64,000 nucleotides of DNA, taken from an uncultured Oscillospiraceae bacterium (GTDB lineage Bacteria > Bacillota > Clostridia > Oscillospirales > Ruminococcaceae). The stretch spans positions 60,386 through 124,385 of the forward strand of contig CAJUHS010000001.1 in assembly GCA_910586535.1 (NCBI GenBank), in the 5' to 3' direction. Within the stretch, counting starts at the first letter, position 1; every line of letters starts with the position of its first letter. Positions 26,509 through 33,582 of the stretch are shown here, piece by piece. Made by a program: the position numbers and the translations under genes. Below the pieces are notes generated by a model, which was given only the letters and a program-made list of their open reading frames with translations, was not told where the DNA came from and made no database searches.

Positions 26509-26539
26509 ACCTCTTCGTAAAAACGCGAAGAGGTTTTTG
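26509..26539 (+). terminator. Terminator of the AraC-type gene
   Basis: AACCTCTTCG / CGAAGAGGTT hairpin followed by TTTTT. Confidence 0.85.
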
Positions 26540-26601
26540 CACAATAAGTCACTAAACTTGACGTGCTAAGATATTGTATTTTTGTGCAGTCATATTATAA
26601 T
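26538..26601 (+). promoter_or_regulatory. AraC-box-like site and promoter of the GH5/solute-binding operon
   Basis: TTGCACAATAAGTCACT, then TTGACGTGC (about 26559-26567), which resemble the repeats before the regulator gene, followed by a TATAAT at 26596-26601. The GH5 start is 33 bases further on. Confidence 0.55.
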
Positions 26602-26633
26602 ATTATTAACAAATACGCAAAGGAGCAGGTCAT

Positions 26634-27770
26634 ATGAAAAAAGTGAAATTTTTATCGATGCTAACCGCTTTTTCAGTGGCGGCAGCTATGCTTACGGGGT
26701 GCGGCGGAGAGAAAGGCGAAATGCGCGATATGTCAACTATGGAGATCGTGCAGGACATGGGTATAGGTATCAATCTTGGCAATACCTTTGAGTCAATGGG
26801 GCAGGGCAATGTTGTCCGCAATTATGAAACAGGCTGGGGAAGTCCTGTTATCACTCAGGAAATGATACAGGGTTACGCAGACTGCGGTTTCGGCGTACTT
26901 CGGGTGCCTGTGGCATGGTCGAATATGATGTCGGGAGATTACGACATCAGTCCCGAATACATGGCAAGAGTCACGGAGGTCGTGGGCTGGGCTCTTGACA
27001 GCGGAATGTATGTTATCCTGAACATTCACTGGGACGGCGGCTGGTTCTCACGTTTTGCGAACGAGGAAGACAGAGATGAGTGCTTCTATAAATACGAACG
27101 GATATGGACTCAGCTTTGCGCGCAGTACAAAAACTACAGCGACCGCCTGATGTTCGAGTCGCTCAACGAAGAGGGCGGCTGGGAAGAGATCTGGAACCGT
27201 TACAGCAACGAAGGTGACAAGGAGCTTTCCTACAGCGTACTTAACGATATAAACCAGCGCTTTGTAAATATTGTCAGAAAATCAGGCGGAAACAATAAAA
27301 AGCGTCACTTGCTTATTGCAGGCTACAACACCGATATTGAGCTGACCTGCGACCCGCTTTACAAAATGCCCGACGACCCTGCGGGACGATGCGCGGTCTC
27401 GGTGCATTACTACACCCCCCCTACCTTTGCTATCATCGACAAGGACGTTGATTGGGGCAAGGCGCAGTCCGAATGGGGCTCGGAGGCTGACTATGCCGAG
27501 CTTAACAAATACATGGACATGATGAAAACGACTTATGTTGACAAGGGCGTACCGGTCATTATCGGCGAATTTGCCGCCGCTACAAGAAACAAGACAGATG
27601 AAATGCTGCGGCTGTATCTTTCCTCGGTGTGCGCGGCTGGCTATACAAGAGGAATGTGCCCCGTTTTATGGGACGTTACGGACGTGTGCTATATCCGGAG
27701 AGAGGCAAAATTTAAGGATCCGGTTTTGCTTGAAGAGCTTATGGCTGTAAAAGAGCTTGAACGAAATTAA
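26634..27770 (+). CDS. Glycoside hydrolase family 5 lipoprotein (endoglucanase-like)
   Basis: A 378-residue protein with a lipoprotein signal (hydrophobic stretch then LTGC, lipid cysteine about residue 23), so it should sit on the outer face of the membrane. GH5 marks are IGINLGNTFES, VLRVPVAWS, ILNIHWDGGWF, the acid/base Glu in FESLNEEGG (about 184) and the nucleophile Glu in VIIGEFAAAT (about 305). It probably cleaves beta-1,4-glucans such as cellulose or xyloglucan. There is no carbohydrate-binding module or dockerin. It is co-transcribed with the solute-binding protein gene 21 bases downstream. Confidence 0.9.
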   Translation: MKKVKFLSMLTAFSVAAAMLTGCGGEKGEMRDMSTMEIVQDMGIGINLGNTFESMGQGNVVRNYETGWGSPVITQEMIQGYADCGFGVLRVPVAWSNMMSGDYDISPEYMARVTEVVGWALDSGMYVILNIHWDGGWFSRFANEEDRDECFYKYERIWTQLCAQYKNYSDRLMFESLNEEGGWEEIWNRYSNEGDKELSYSVLNDINQRFVNIVRKSGGNNKKRHLLIAGYNTDIELTCDPLYKMPDDPAGRCAVSVHYYTPPTFAIIDKDVDWGKAQSEWGSEADYAELNKYMDMMKTTYVDKGVPVIIGEFAAATRNKTDEMLRLYLSSVCAAGYTRGMCPVLWDVTDVCYIRREAKFKDPVLLEELMAVKELERN

Positions 27771-27791
27771 TTTTATTTAAGGAGGAGCATT

Positions 27792-29210
27792 ATGAAAGAC
27801 CACAAGAAAGTATTAGCATTTGCACTGGCGCTGTCATGCGCGGCAGGACTTGCTTCCTGCTCGTCCGAATCGGACGGAGAGCACGGATATCTTATGGAGT
27901 CGGAAACTACGACACAGCTTACCGTTGCGCTCAATACCGAGACCCTTGCCCCAGAGCAGGAGGAGCAGGTGTCAAATCTTGCGGACAGTCTTCCAGACAT
28001 GGAGCTTTCCAACAAGACAGTAAAGTGGATGTCGTTTTATGACCCGTGGCACCCATCGGGACTCGGTAACAGCAAACCTATTTCTATGGAGCTGTTCGAG
28101 AAAAAGTACGGCGGAGACGTTGAGTATATCGAAACCACATGGGCAACTCAGTACGACGATCTTGCCACGGCGGTTCTCGGCGGGGAGGGTATTGACTTTT
28201 TCCCGGGTATTGAAGCGGTTCCCAAGTGCGTTATTTCCGGTATAATCCAAAGCTTCGATGATTATGTTGACTGGGAAAATCCCCTTTGGAAAAGCGTAAG
28301 GGAGCTTAACGACACCTACGCTATAAACGGAAAGCACTACTTTATGGCGTGCCAGAGCACGGCGGGATATGTTGTGTACTACAACAGAGAAACCATTGAA
28401 GACCTGGGCTATGACGACCCGAAGGAGCTGTACGAAAAAGGCGAGTGGACCATGGATAAATTCAAATCCATGCTTATGGACTTTGTCGATCCTGAAGCGG
28501 GCACCTACGGACTGGACGGCTGGTTCAACCAGACGCCGCTGTACCTTGCAAGCGGTGTACCTTCGATCTCCATAAAGGACGGAAAAATGTCCAACAACCT
28601 TATGGATCCCAACCTTGAAAGAGCGATGAGTTTCCAGTACGATCTTTTCAAGAATGGACTGGTGCTTGATAAATCCCAGTTCAGCTGGAACACACAGATA
28701 CAGTTTATGGGCGAGGGCAAGGAGCTTTTCTACATCGGCGGCTTCTATGAGGTTGAAACAGCTCCTGAAATATGGAGAGAAAAATTCGGTGAAGGTATGT
28801 TCTTTGTACCTATTCCCCGTGACGAAAAGGCTGACAAATACTATTACAACGCCGGGCTCGACGGTTATAATCTTTGCTCCGGTGCTGGAAATCCCGAAGG
28901 CGCAGCACGGCTTATGGAGTGCGTTATAGCTTCCTACGACGATGAAAACGCCGTGAAGATCAGCGATGATAAGCACAAAGAGGATTACGGCTGGACAGAT
29001 GAAATGATCGAAATGAAAAAAGAGGTCGAAAGATTAACTAATGAGAATCCTATAGCTGACGTATACGGCGGTCTGCCCAAAGACACCGCAGATATTGTTG
29101 GCAACCTGATCAATCAGCCTCTCACAGGCACCGACTGGTACACCGCAAGAGAATCAATATTTGACGCGGTTCAGGTAGGCGTTGACGATGTGAACAGCCA
29201 AATAAATTAA
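27792..29210 (+). CDS. ABC transporter solute-binding lipoprotein (sugar type)
   Basis: A 472-residue extracellular binding protein of the family 1 sugar-uptake type. The lipobox is GLASCSS (lipid cysteine about residue 21). The mature part has typical elements such as VKWMSFYDPWHP, YVVYYNRETIEDLGYDDPKELYEKGEWTMDKF and EGMFFVPIPRDEKAD. It presumably binds oligosaccharides released by the GH5 enzyme. No permease or ATPase gene follows, contrary to normal operon layout, so it must use a transporter encoded elsewhere or the operon has been cut. Confidence 0.88.
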   Translation: MKDHKKVLAFALALSCAAGLASCSSESDGEHGYLMESETTTQLTVALNTETLAPEQEEQVSNLADSLPDMELSNKTVKWMSFYDPWHPSGLGNSKPISMELFEKKYGGDVEYIETTWATQYDDLATAVLGGEGIDFFPGIEAVPKCVISGIIQSFDDYVDWENPLWKSVRELNDTYAINGKHYFMACQSTAGYVVYYNRETIEDLGYDDPKELYEKGEWTMDKFKSMLMDFVDPEAGTYGLDGWFNQTPLYLASGVPSISIKDGKMSNNLMDPNLERAMSFQYDLFKNGLVLDKSQFSWNTQIQFMGEGKELFYIGGFYEVETAPEIWREKFGEGMFFVPIPRDEKADKYYYNAGLDGYNLCSGAGNPEGAARLMECVIASYDDENAVKISDDKHKEDYGWTDEMIEMKKEVERLTNENPIADVYGGLPKDTADIVGNLINQPLTGTDWYTARESIFDAVQVGVDDVNSQIN

Positions 29211-29245
29211 GGACAATTTACTATTTTTAAATTCTTCATTTTCCT

Positions 29246-29278
29246 CAAATCCGCTCGTATGCTTGCGAGCGGATTTAT
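29246..29278 (+). terminator. Terminator after the solute-binding protein gene
   Basis: AAATCCGCTCG / CGAGCGGATTT hairpin followed by a short T-rich stretch. Confidence 0.8.
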
Positions 29279-29295
29279 ATTTTGCTTCATAAATA

Positions 29296-29353
29296 TGACG
29301 TGCTGCAATACTTCTCGGGTTTTCGGAAAGTGTGAACAAATCTGTATTATAAT
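29296..29353 (+). promoter_or_regulatory. Orphan AraC-box-like site and -10 element
   Basis: TGACGTGCTGCAA at 29296 resembles the TTGACGTGC element before the regulator and GH5 genes, and a TATAAT lies at 29348-29353. No plus-strand gene follows; within 10 bases the sequence runs into the end of a convergent gene. It looks like a promoter whose genes were lost. Confidence 0.4.
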
Positions 29354-29359
29354 ACAACA

Positions 29360-29758
29360 TTATGTTTCCTTCATATACTCTTTGATCTCGGCAAGAGAGT
29401 ATATCACCAGCTTTGGGGTTATCTTATCCGATTTTAACGGGACTTTCATTCTCTTGTTACAGTAAGTCATAACAGCGTCTGCATAACCTGACGTTCCGTT
29501 TCTGCGATCTTCGGCAGCTCTTGATATTTCACGGACGGAGACCTTGCTGAGCTTGCTTTTGAAATGTTCATCATTTAAATTATCCTCAAATACCGATATA
29601 ATGAACGCAACTGCTTTGAGCATATTTGCGCTGAATGCCTCCCGCTCACCTTCCCAAGTGCTTCTAATTTGCAACTGTCCATATGCGTGGCTGTCACCAA
29701 TTATAAACGGTACGTTAATGCCGCATCTAAGTTGCCTACCGACTGTTTTTTGATGCAA
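29360..29758 (-). CDS. Hypothetical protein at the island edge
   Basis: A 132-residue frame read from a TTG start with AGGAGAG 9 bases upstream; the ATG at codon 46 is an alternative. The second half is helical and basic (SKVSVREISRAAEDRRNGTSGYADAVMTYCNKRMKVPLKSDKI). It may be the remnant of a longer gene. I do not recognise the family. It lies between core chromosome and the accessory island. Confidence 0.4.
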   Translation of the reverse strand: MHQKTVGRQLRCGINVPFIIGDSHAYGQLQIRSTWEGEREAFSANMLKAVAFIISVFEDNLNDEHFKSKLSKVSVREISRAAEDRRNGTSGYADAVMTYCNKRMKVPLKSDKITPKLVIYSLAEIKEYMKET

Positions 29759-29836
29759 TTAACAAAACTCTCCTGCATTAACACTACAAACTCAGCATAT
29801 ACATAAGTAGAAATACTGTGTATTGGAGTGAGCATA

Positions 29837-29980
29837 TTGAAAGTAAAAGCAGGTCAGGATATCGAGGAGCGTGCCGTAATTCTCGGACGCTATATACTCG
29901 AACATAAAGCTACTGTTCGTGCCGCTGCTAAACAGTTCGGAATTTCTAAATCTACTGTACATACAGAAGTAACAAATTAG
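29837..29980 (+). pseudogene. spoIIID: Truncated spoIIID (first half only)
   Basis: TTG start with GGAGTG 7 bases upstream; 47 codons then TAG. The protein runs from KVKAGQDIEERAVILGRYI to AAAKQFGISKSTVHTEVT, which is the helix-turn-helix half of SpoIIID, the mother-cell sporulation regulator (about 85 to 95 residues when complete). The second half that normally follows the recognition helix is missing. It may be an extra fragment, with an intact copy elsewhere. Confidence 0.75.
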
Positions 29981-30069
29981 AAAATATGATTTTTATTATA
30001 AATTAATGTTTCAGCAAAACTTCATTCTAAAATGTGGCATCACTTTTCATTAGGCTGCTCTCTGTATAG

Positions 30070-30105
30070 AAAAACTCCATATTCCGTGCGGAATATGGAG
30101 TTTTT
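30070..30105 (-). terminator. Terminator of the tiny-peptide operon (bidirectional)
   Basis: AAAAACTCCATATTC / GAATATGGAGTTTTT, a perfect 15-base inverted repeat with a six-base loop, located 62 bases after the last tiny reading frame on the minus strand. It can also act on the plus strand. Confidence 0.9.
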
Positions 30106-30166
30106 GCATTTCAAATTCTTCAAATCAACGACAGTAAATGGACTGACTTAATTTGAGATATGAATT

Positions 30167-30271
30167 TTAATCGTTACAGCTATCTGTAATTTCACAAACT
30201 AACTTTGCAATCTCTTCAATAAATTCTGTAAGTTTATACATAGTAACCACAGCCATTTCAACGTTATTCAT
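30167..30271 (-). CDS. Tiny peptide, 34 residues (unit gene 7)
   Basis: Reads MNNVEMAVVTMYKLTEF and ends KLVCEITDSCND. Hydrophobic residues recur with helical spacing (amphipathic), with two cysteines near the end. Its ATG overlaps the stop region of the preceding 22-residue frame, so it is likely to be translationally coupled; in-frame ATGs at 30283 and neighbours would add up to four Met/Thr residues. No family recognised. Confidence 0.5.
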   Translation of the reverse strand: MNNVEMAVVTMYKLTEFIEEIAKLVCEITDSCND

Positions 30272-30332
30272 TGTCATCATCATCAAAAGCTCCAAGTGCG
30301 TCTCCAATTATGAGCCAAGTTAAAAAGTCCAT
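30264..30332 (-). CDS. Tiny peptide, 22 residues (unit gene 6)
   Basis: MDFLTWLIIGDALGAF followed by an acidic tail DDDDNE. A strong ribosome site GGAGGTGG lies 4 bases before the ATG. The front half is hydrophobic enough to enter a membrane; the acidic end resembles small membrane-active peptides. Function unknown. Confidence 0.55.
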   Translation of the reverse strand: MDFLTWLIIGDALGAFDDDDNE

Positions 30333-30371
30333 GATACCACCTCCGTTCTATAGCTATATGACTAAGATGTT

Positions 30372-30452
30372 TTAATCAAACTTTTGTCTTATCTTAGCTA
30401 TTGTTGTGACCACTTCAATCACAGTTTCGGCAATTTTAATAACCATGTTCAT
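30372..30452 (-). CDS. Tiny peptide, 26 residues (unit gene 5)
   Basis: MNMVIKIAETVIEVVTTIAK then IRQKFD: an amphipathic helix with K/E on one face and V/I on the other. AAAGGATG lies 8 bases upstream. It shares a V-V-T-T core and length with the 26-residue peptide at 30538-30618, which suggests a paralogue pair. Confidence 0.6.
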   Translation of the reverse strand: MNMVIKIAETVIEVVTTIAKIRQKFD

Positions 30453-30471
30453 TTTGCATACATCCTTTCAT

Positions 30472-30516
30472 TCACAGAATATGTACCAGTTTGATTTCTT
30501 TTCTTGAAAATTCCAT
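30472..30516 (-). CDS. Very short frame, 14 residues (unit gene 4)
   Basis: MEFSRKEIKLVHIL behind a good ribosome site (GGAAGGAG, 8 bases). Its stop TGA and the next ribosome site AAAGGATG are adjacent, so it could serve as a coupling leader for the next peptide rather than as a product. Confidence 0.35.
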   Translation of the reverse strand: MEFSRKEIKLVHIL

Positions 30517-30537
30517 AACAATTTCTCCTTCCTGATA

Positions 30538-30618
30538 TTAGTCATCAAGGGCTAACTTGATAAGACTGCATACTGTTGTTACGACTGTGCATACGCCGTT
30601 AATGATTTTTTCAGCCAT
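30538..30618 (-). CDS. Tiny peptide, 26 residues (unit gene 3)
   Basis: MAEKIINGVCTVVTTVCSLI then KLALDD. The centre is nearly all hydrophobic with two cysteines, long enough for most of a membrane helix. GAGAGGTG lies 6 bases upstream of the ATG, and part of this site lies in the end of the preceding frame. A paralogue of the peptide at 30372-30452. Confidence 0.6.
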   Translation of the reverse strand: MAEKIINGVCTVVTTVCSLIKLALDD

Positions 30619-30623
30619 TATTA

Positions 30624-30743
30624 TCACCTCTCTCCGTCATCATTTTTTAATATCTCGACCGCTTCATGAATTGCCGAGATAACCCTGCCTGTCCCGTTGA
30701 TTATGTCACCTGATAGTTCAAAAAATTTTCTGCCATTTGTCAT
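30624..30743 (-). CDS. Tiny peptide, 39 residues (unit gene 2), start uncertain
   Basis: From the ATG at 30743 the frame reads MTNGRKFFELSGDIINGTG ... AIHEAVEILKNDDGER. AGGAGG is only one base from this ATG. The better-placed ATG at 30736 (8 bases) begins MAENF like the next peptide's MAEKI, but then meets a six-T run and a different frame that stops after 11 codons. One extra T would join MAENF to FELSGDIING. Either the close start is used, or there is slippage or a real mutation at the T run. Confidence 0.45.
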   Translation of the reverse strand: MTNGRKFFELSGDIINGTGRVISAIHEAVEILKNDDGER

Positions 30744-30792
30744 TCCTCCTAAAAGCTGCTTCATTTGATTTGTACATACTGTGTTTCTGCAT
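30718..30792 (-). CDS. Tiny basic leader peptide, 24 residues (unit gene 1)
   Basis: MQKHSMYKSNEAAFRRNDKW ... IF, behind GGGAGG 10 bases upstream, the first frame after the proximal promoter. It is basic and not strongly hydrophobic, unlike the others. Its own codons for F-R-R contain the AGGAGG ribosome site of the next frame, so it may couple or regulate translation downstream. A five-codon frame with the same ATGCAGAAA beginning follows the distal promoter copy. Confidence 0.45.
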   Translation of the reverse strand: MQKHSMYKSNEAAFRRNDKWQKIF

Positions 30793-30810
30793 CTTCAACT
30801 CGCCTCCCTC

Positions 30811-30928
30811 TGTTATATAATACCCTTGCGATTTTCAGCAATTAAGTTTTTTCAAAATTCTTTCTGCATTTTTGTTTTCCCCCATCTGCTTTATAATACC
30901 GTTGATTTATGCCATAATTAAGTTTTTA
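30811..30928 (-). promoter_or_regulatory. Tandem duplicate promoters of the tiny-peptide operon
   Basis: Two copies on the minus strand, 76 bases apart, of AAAACTTAATT-N16-GTATTATAWA: proximal copy within 30811-30852 (GTATTATATA) and distal copy within 30887-30928 (GTATTATAAA). The spacer is 16 bases in both. A third copy with the same spacing lies on the plus strand at 40828 before the CARF/sigma segment. The -35-like box does not match TTGACA, suggesting an alternative sigma factor or an activator. Confidence 0.65.
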
Positions 30929-30930
30929 CA

Positions 30931-30983
30931 AAAAAATAAACCGTATATTCCAGTTTGCATTGGAATATACGGTTTATTTTTTT
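30931..30983. terminator. Hairpin between tiny-peptide promoters and CRISPR array
   Basis: AAAAAATAAACCGTATATTCC / GGAATATACGGTTTATTTTTTT with loop AGTTTGCATT. Read leftward it terminates the CRISPR transcript at its leader-distal end and insulates the peptide promoters from it. Confidence 0.85.
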
Positions 30984-33431
30984 ATCACCTTGCGGTGAGC
31001 GGGCTGCAACGAACGAAAAACTGATGTTTGATGGGGATATAGTGTTTCAATCACCTTGCGATGTACAATTTACAATTCAGCAGAGGCTGTGCGACGGTTT
31101 CTACGCCATGTTTCAATCACCTTACGGTGTACTAATTGTAATGTCATTCGTAAGGCTATAAGCTTTATTATGTCATTTCAATCACCTTGCGGTGAACGGG
31201 CTGCAACTTCTTGTCGCAGATTTTGGAGGCGGACGCGCCGTTTCAATCACCTTGTGGTGAACGGGCTGCAACGGATGGAGGAAATCCACGACGCAAAACA
31301 CCGTATGTTTCAATCACCTTGCGGTGAGCGGGCTGCAACCTTAAGAGCAAAACAAGTTACCTTGAAGATGTAACTATCAAGAAAATTACAATTTTACAAT
31401 CACCGTGCGGTTGGCAGGCTACAACTACTATAGCAGAATTTGATAATAGATACACCTCGTTTCAATCACCTTATGGTGTACAGCCTGCGGCATTCTCGGA
31501 ATGTTTGGTTTGGGTGGCTTTGGGTTTCAATCACCTTGCGGTGAGTGAGTTGCAACCACAAAATCCTGAGTTAACGGGAAGCGTGCTGTTTTTTCAATCA
31601 CCTTGTGGTAAGTAGATTGCAATCTGCTTATGAATTGGCAAATACGCACAAGCTGTTGTTTCAATCACCTTACGGTGAGCGTGCTGCAATAGAGAAGTCC
31701 CGCTTGAAGAATGTGGCATATATGAGTTTCAATCACCTCGCGGTGAGCAGGCTGCAACATCCGTAAAATTGTCAGATGTTTCCGATGACGGGTTTCAATC
31801 ACCTTGCGGTGAGCAAGCTGTAGCATAGATATTGATTTGTGCTGTGACTGCTTTGAGTTTCAATCACCTTACGGTGAGCAGGCTGCTACTTGAAAACCTA
31901 CCAAGATTTGCAAGAAGTACGGGTTTCAATCACCTTGCGGTGAGATGGTTGCAACAGGCATGGGTCACGGGATATTATGTGGAACTTCCGTTTCAATCAC
32001 CTCGCGGTGAGTGGGCTGCAACGTCCACCTTAAGGACGTAATTGAAGATACGATTACGTTTCAATCACCTTGCGGTGTGCAATTTACAACTCAGCAGAGG
32101 CTGTGCGACGGTTTCTACGCCATGTTTCAATCACCTTACGGTGAGCAAGCTGCAACATTTGGTTTGAACCTCGTTTATAGACATCACCTGTTTCAATCAC
32201 CTTATGGTGAGTAGGTTGCAACTGAAAAACATAGAATCCATTGAAGCAATCATCCGTTTTAATCACCTTGCGGTGAGTGGACCGCAACCCGTCCATGGGT
32301 AAACTGGGGTAAATGCCCGTGGTTTCAATCACCTTACGGTGAACAGGTTGCAACCAAGGTCGGGTTGGGCAATAAGCATTACCAATTTAAGTTTCAATCA
32401 CCTTGCGGTATGTAGGTTGCAATCTGCTTATGAATTGGCAAATACGCACAAGCTGTTGTTTCAATCACTTTGTGGTGAGCGGGCTGCAACTATTGGAATG
32501 GTGGTGTGCAAACCCAGACAAATCGTTTCAATCACCTTGCGGTGAGCGGGTTGCAACCGCCCGTCTTGGTTAAAGGGTTATCTTTTCACGGTTTCAATCA
32601 CCTTATGGTGAGCGGGCTGCAACAAGAAGCGAAGGAATATGCGAAGAAATTATCTGGTTTCAATCACCTTGCGGTGAGAGAATTGCAACAATCGTACTGC
32701 TTGAGGCAAAAACGTACAACGACCAATTTTAATCACCTTGAGGTGTTCGGGTTGCAACATATGGGACAGTGTAATACAGAGAGACGAGGAATCATTTCAA
32801 TCACCTTACGGTGAGCGGGATTGTAACCTGCAAGAACTTTGGAATGCACCAGTATACATGGTTTTAATCACCTTGTGGTGGGTAGCTACAACCGTTATCG
32901 GCAATATCCACGACAACCCCGATATGCTGTTTCAATCACCTTGCGGTGAGCGGGCTACAACGCACATCGGAATGAGAATGTTAGAGCCGAGGAAGTTTCA
33001 ATCACCTTGCGGTGAGCAAGACTGCAATAGACATCGAAAACATTCTTTTTGAGTATGTAGGGTTTCAATCACCTTGCGATGAGTGAGTTGCAACTGCGAG
33101 TGCGGACAGTTTTCAGCAACCTAATTAGTTTCAATCACCTTGAAGTGAGCAGGTTGCAACAGATACAAATGTATCCACAACGGGTGGACTATGGAGTTTC
33201 AATCACCTTGCAGTGAGTAAACTGCAACCGTATTTAAATACACATGGAATATTCCATATAATGTTTCAATCACCTCACGGTGAGAGGACTGTAACAGAGA
33301 GTACGTAAAAAAGTATCACCCTAAATGGCGTTTCAATCACCTTACGGTGAGCGCATTGCAACATTTAACAGATGTCACCTTATATGGTATCAGCTTAGGT
33401 TTCAATCACCTTGCGGTGAGTAGACTGCAAC
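30978..33431 (-). CRISPR. CRISPR array, 37 degenerate 33-base repeats, transcribed leftward
   Basis: I count 37 repeats about 66 bases apart, giving 36 spacers of about 33 bases. In transcript sense (minus strand) the repeat starts GTTGCAGCCCGC, contains the hairpin TCACC-GCAA-GGTGA and ends in ATTGAAAC, the usual 8-base 5' handle of type I/III crRNAs. The handle and stem are almost invariant, while the first 13 bases vary from repeat to repeat across the whole array. Exceptions in the handle are few (for example near 31391, 32256, 32726 and 32860). Two spacers occur twice each (31077 = 32091; 31624 = 32424). A promoter lies just outside the right end, so the right end is the leader end. Confidence 0.95.
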
Positions 33432-33446
33432 CGCTACTATATAATT

Positions 33447-33476
33447 ATTGTAACACAAAAAGCTGTGGTGTGTCAA
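33447..33476 (-). promoter_or_regulatory. CRISPR leader promoter
   Basis: On the minus strand TTGACA (33471-33476) and TACAAT (33447-33452) with an 18-base spacer, ending 16 bases before the first repeat. It fixes the direction of array transcription. Confidence 0.75.
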
Positions 33477-33513
33477 TGCTTACAGAAAATTTTACATTTT
33501 TTTATAAAACTGC

Positions 33514-33542
33514 TTTACAAACACGCTATACTGTGGTATAAT
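33514..33542 (+). promoter_or_regulatory. Sigma-A promoter of the cas operon
   Basis: TTTACA (33514-33519) and TATAAT (33537-33542), 17-base spacer, divergent from the array promoter. The ribosome site GGAGG lies before the cas10 start at 33583. Confidence 0.8.
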
Positions 33543-33582
33543 GAATAAAAATTACACAAAATATGCGGAGGATTGAGATATT

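Noticed and set aside
27972..28976. Minus-strand frame opposite the solute-binding protein gene
   Set aside because: The solute-binding lipoprotein is clear; the shadow has no ribosome site.
30978..33431. Reading the array left to right
   Set aside because: The handle ATTGAAAC, the promoter outside the right end and the terminator at the left end all support leftward transcription.
30978..33431. Diversity-generating or variable-number protein repeats
   Set aside because: No reverse transcriptase gene is present and spacers are unrelated to each other except two duplicates.
30955..33541. Plus-strand frames made of repeated FNHLAV / FQSPCGE units
   Set aside because: These are translations of the CRISPR repeats, not a repeat protein; repeat spacing and spacers are typical of CRISPR.
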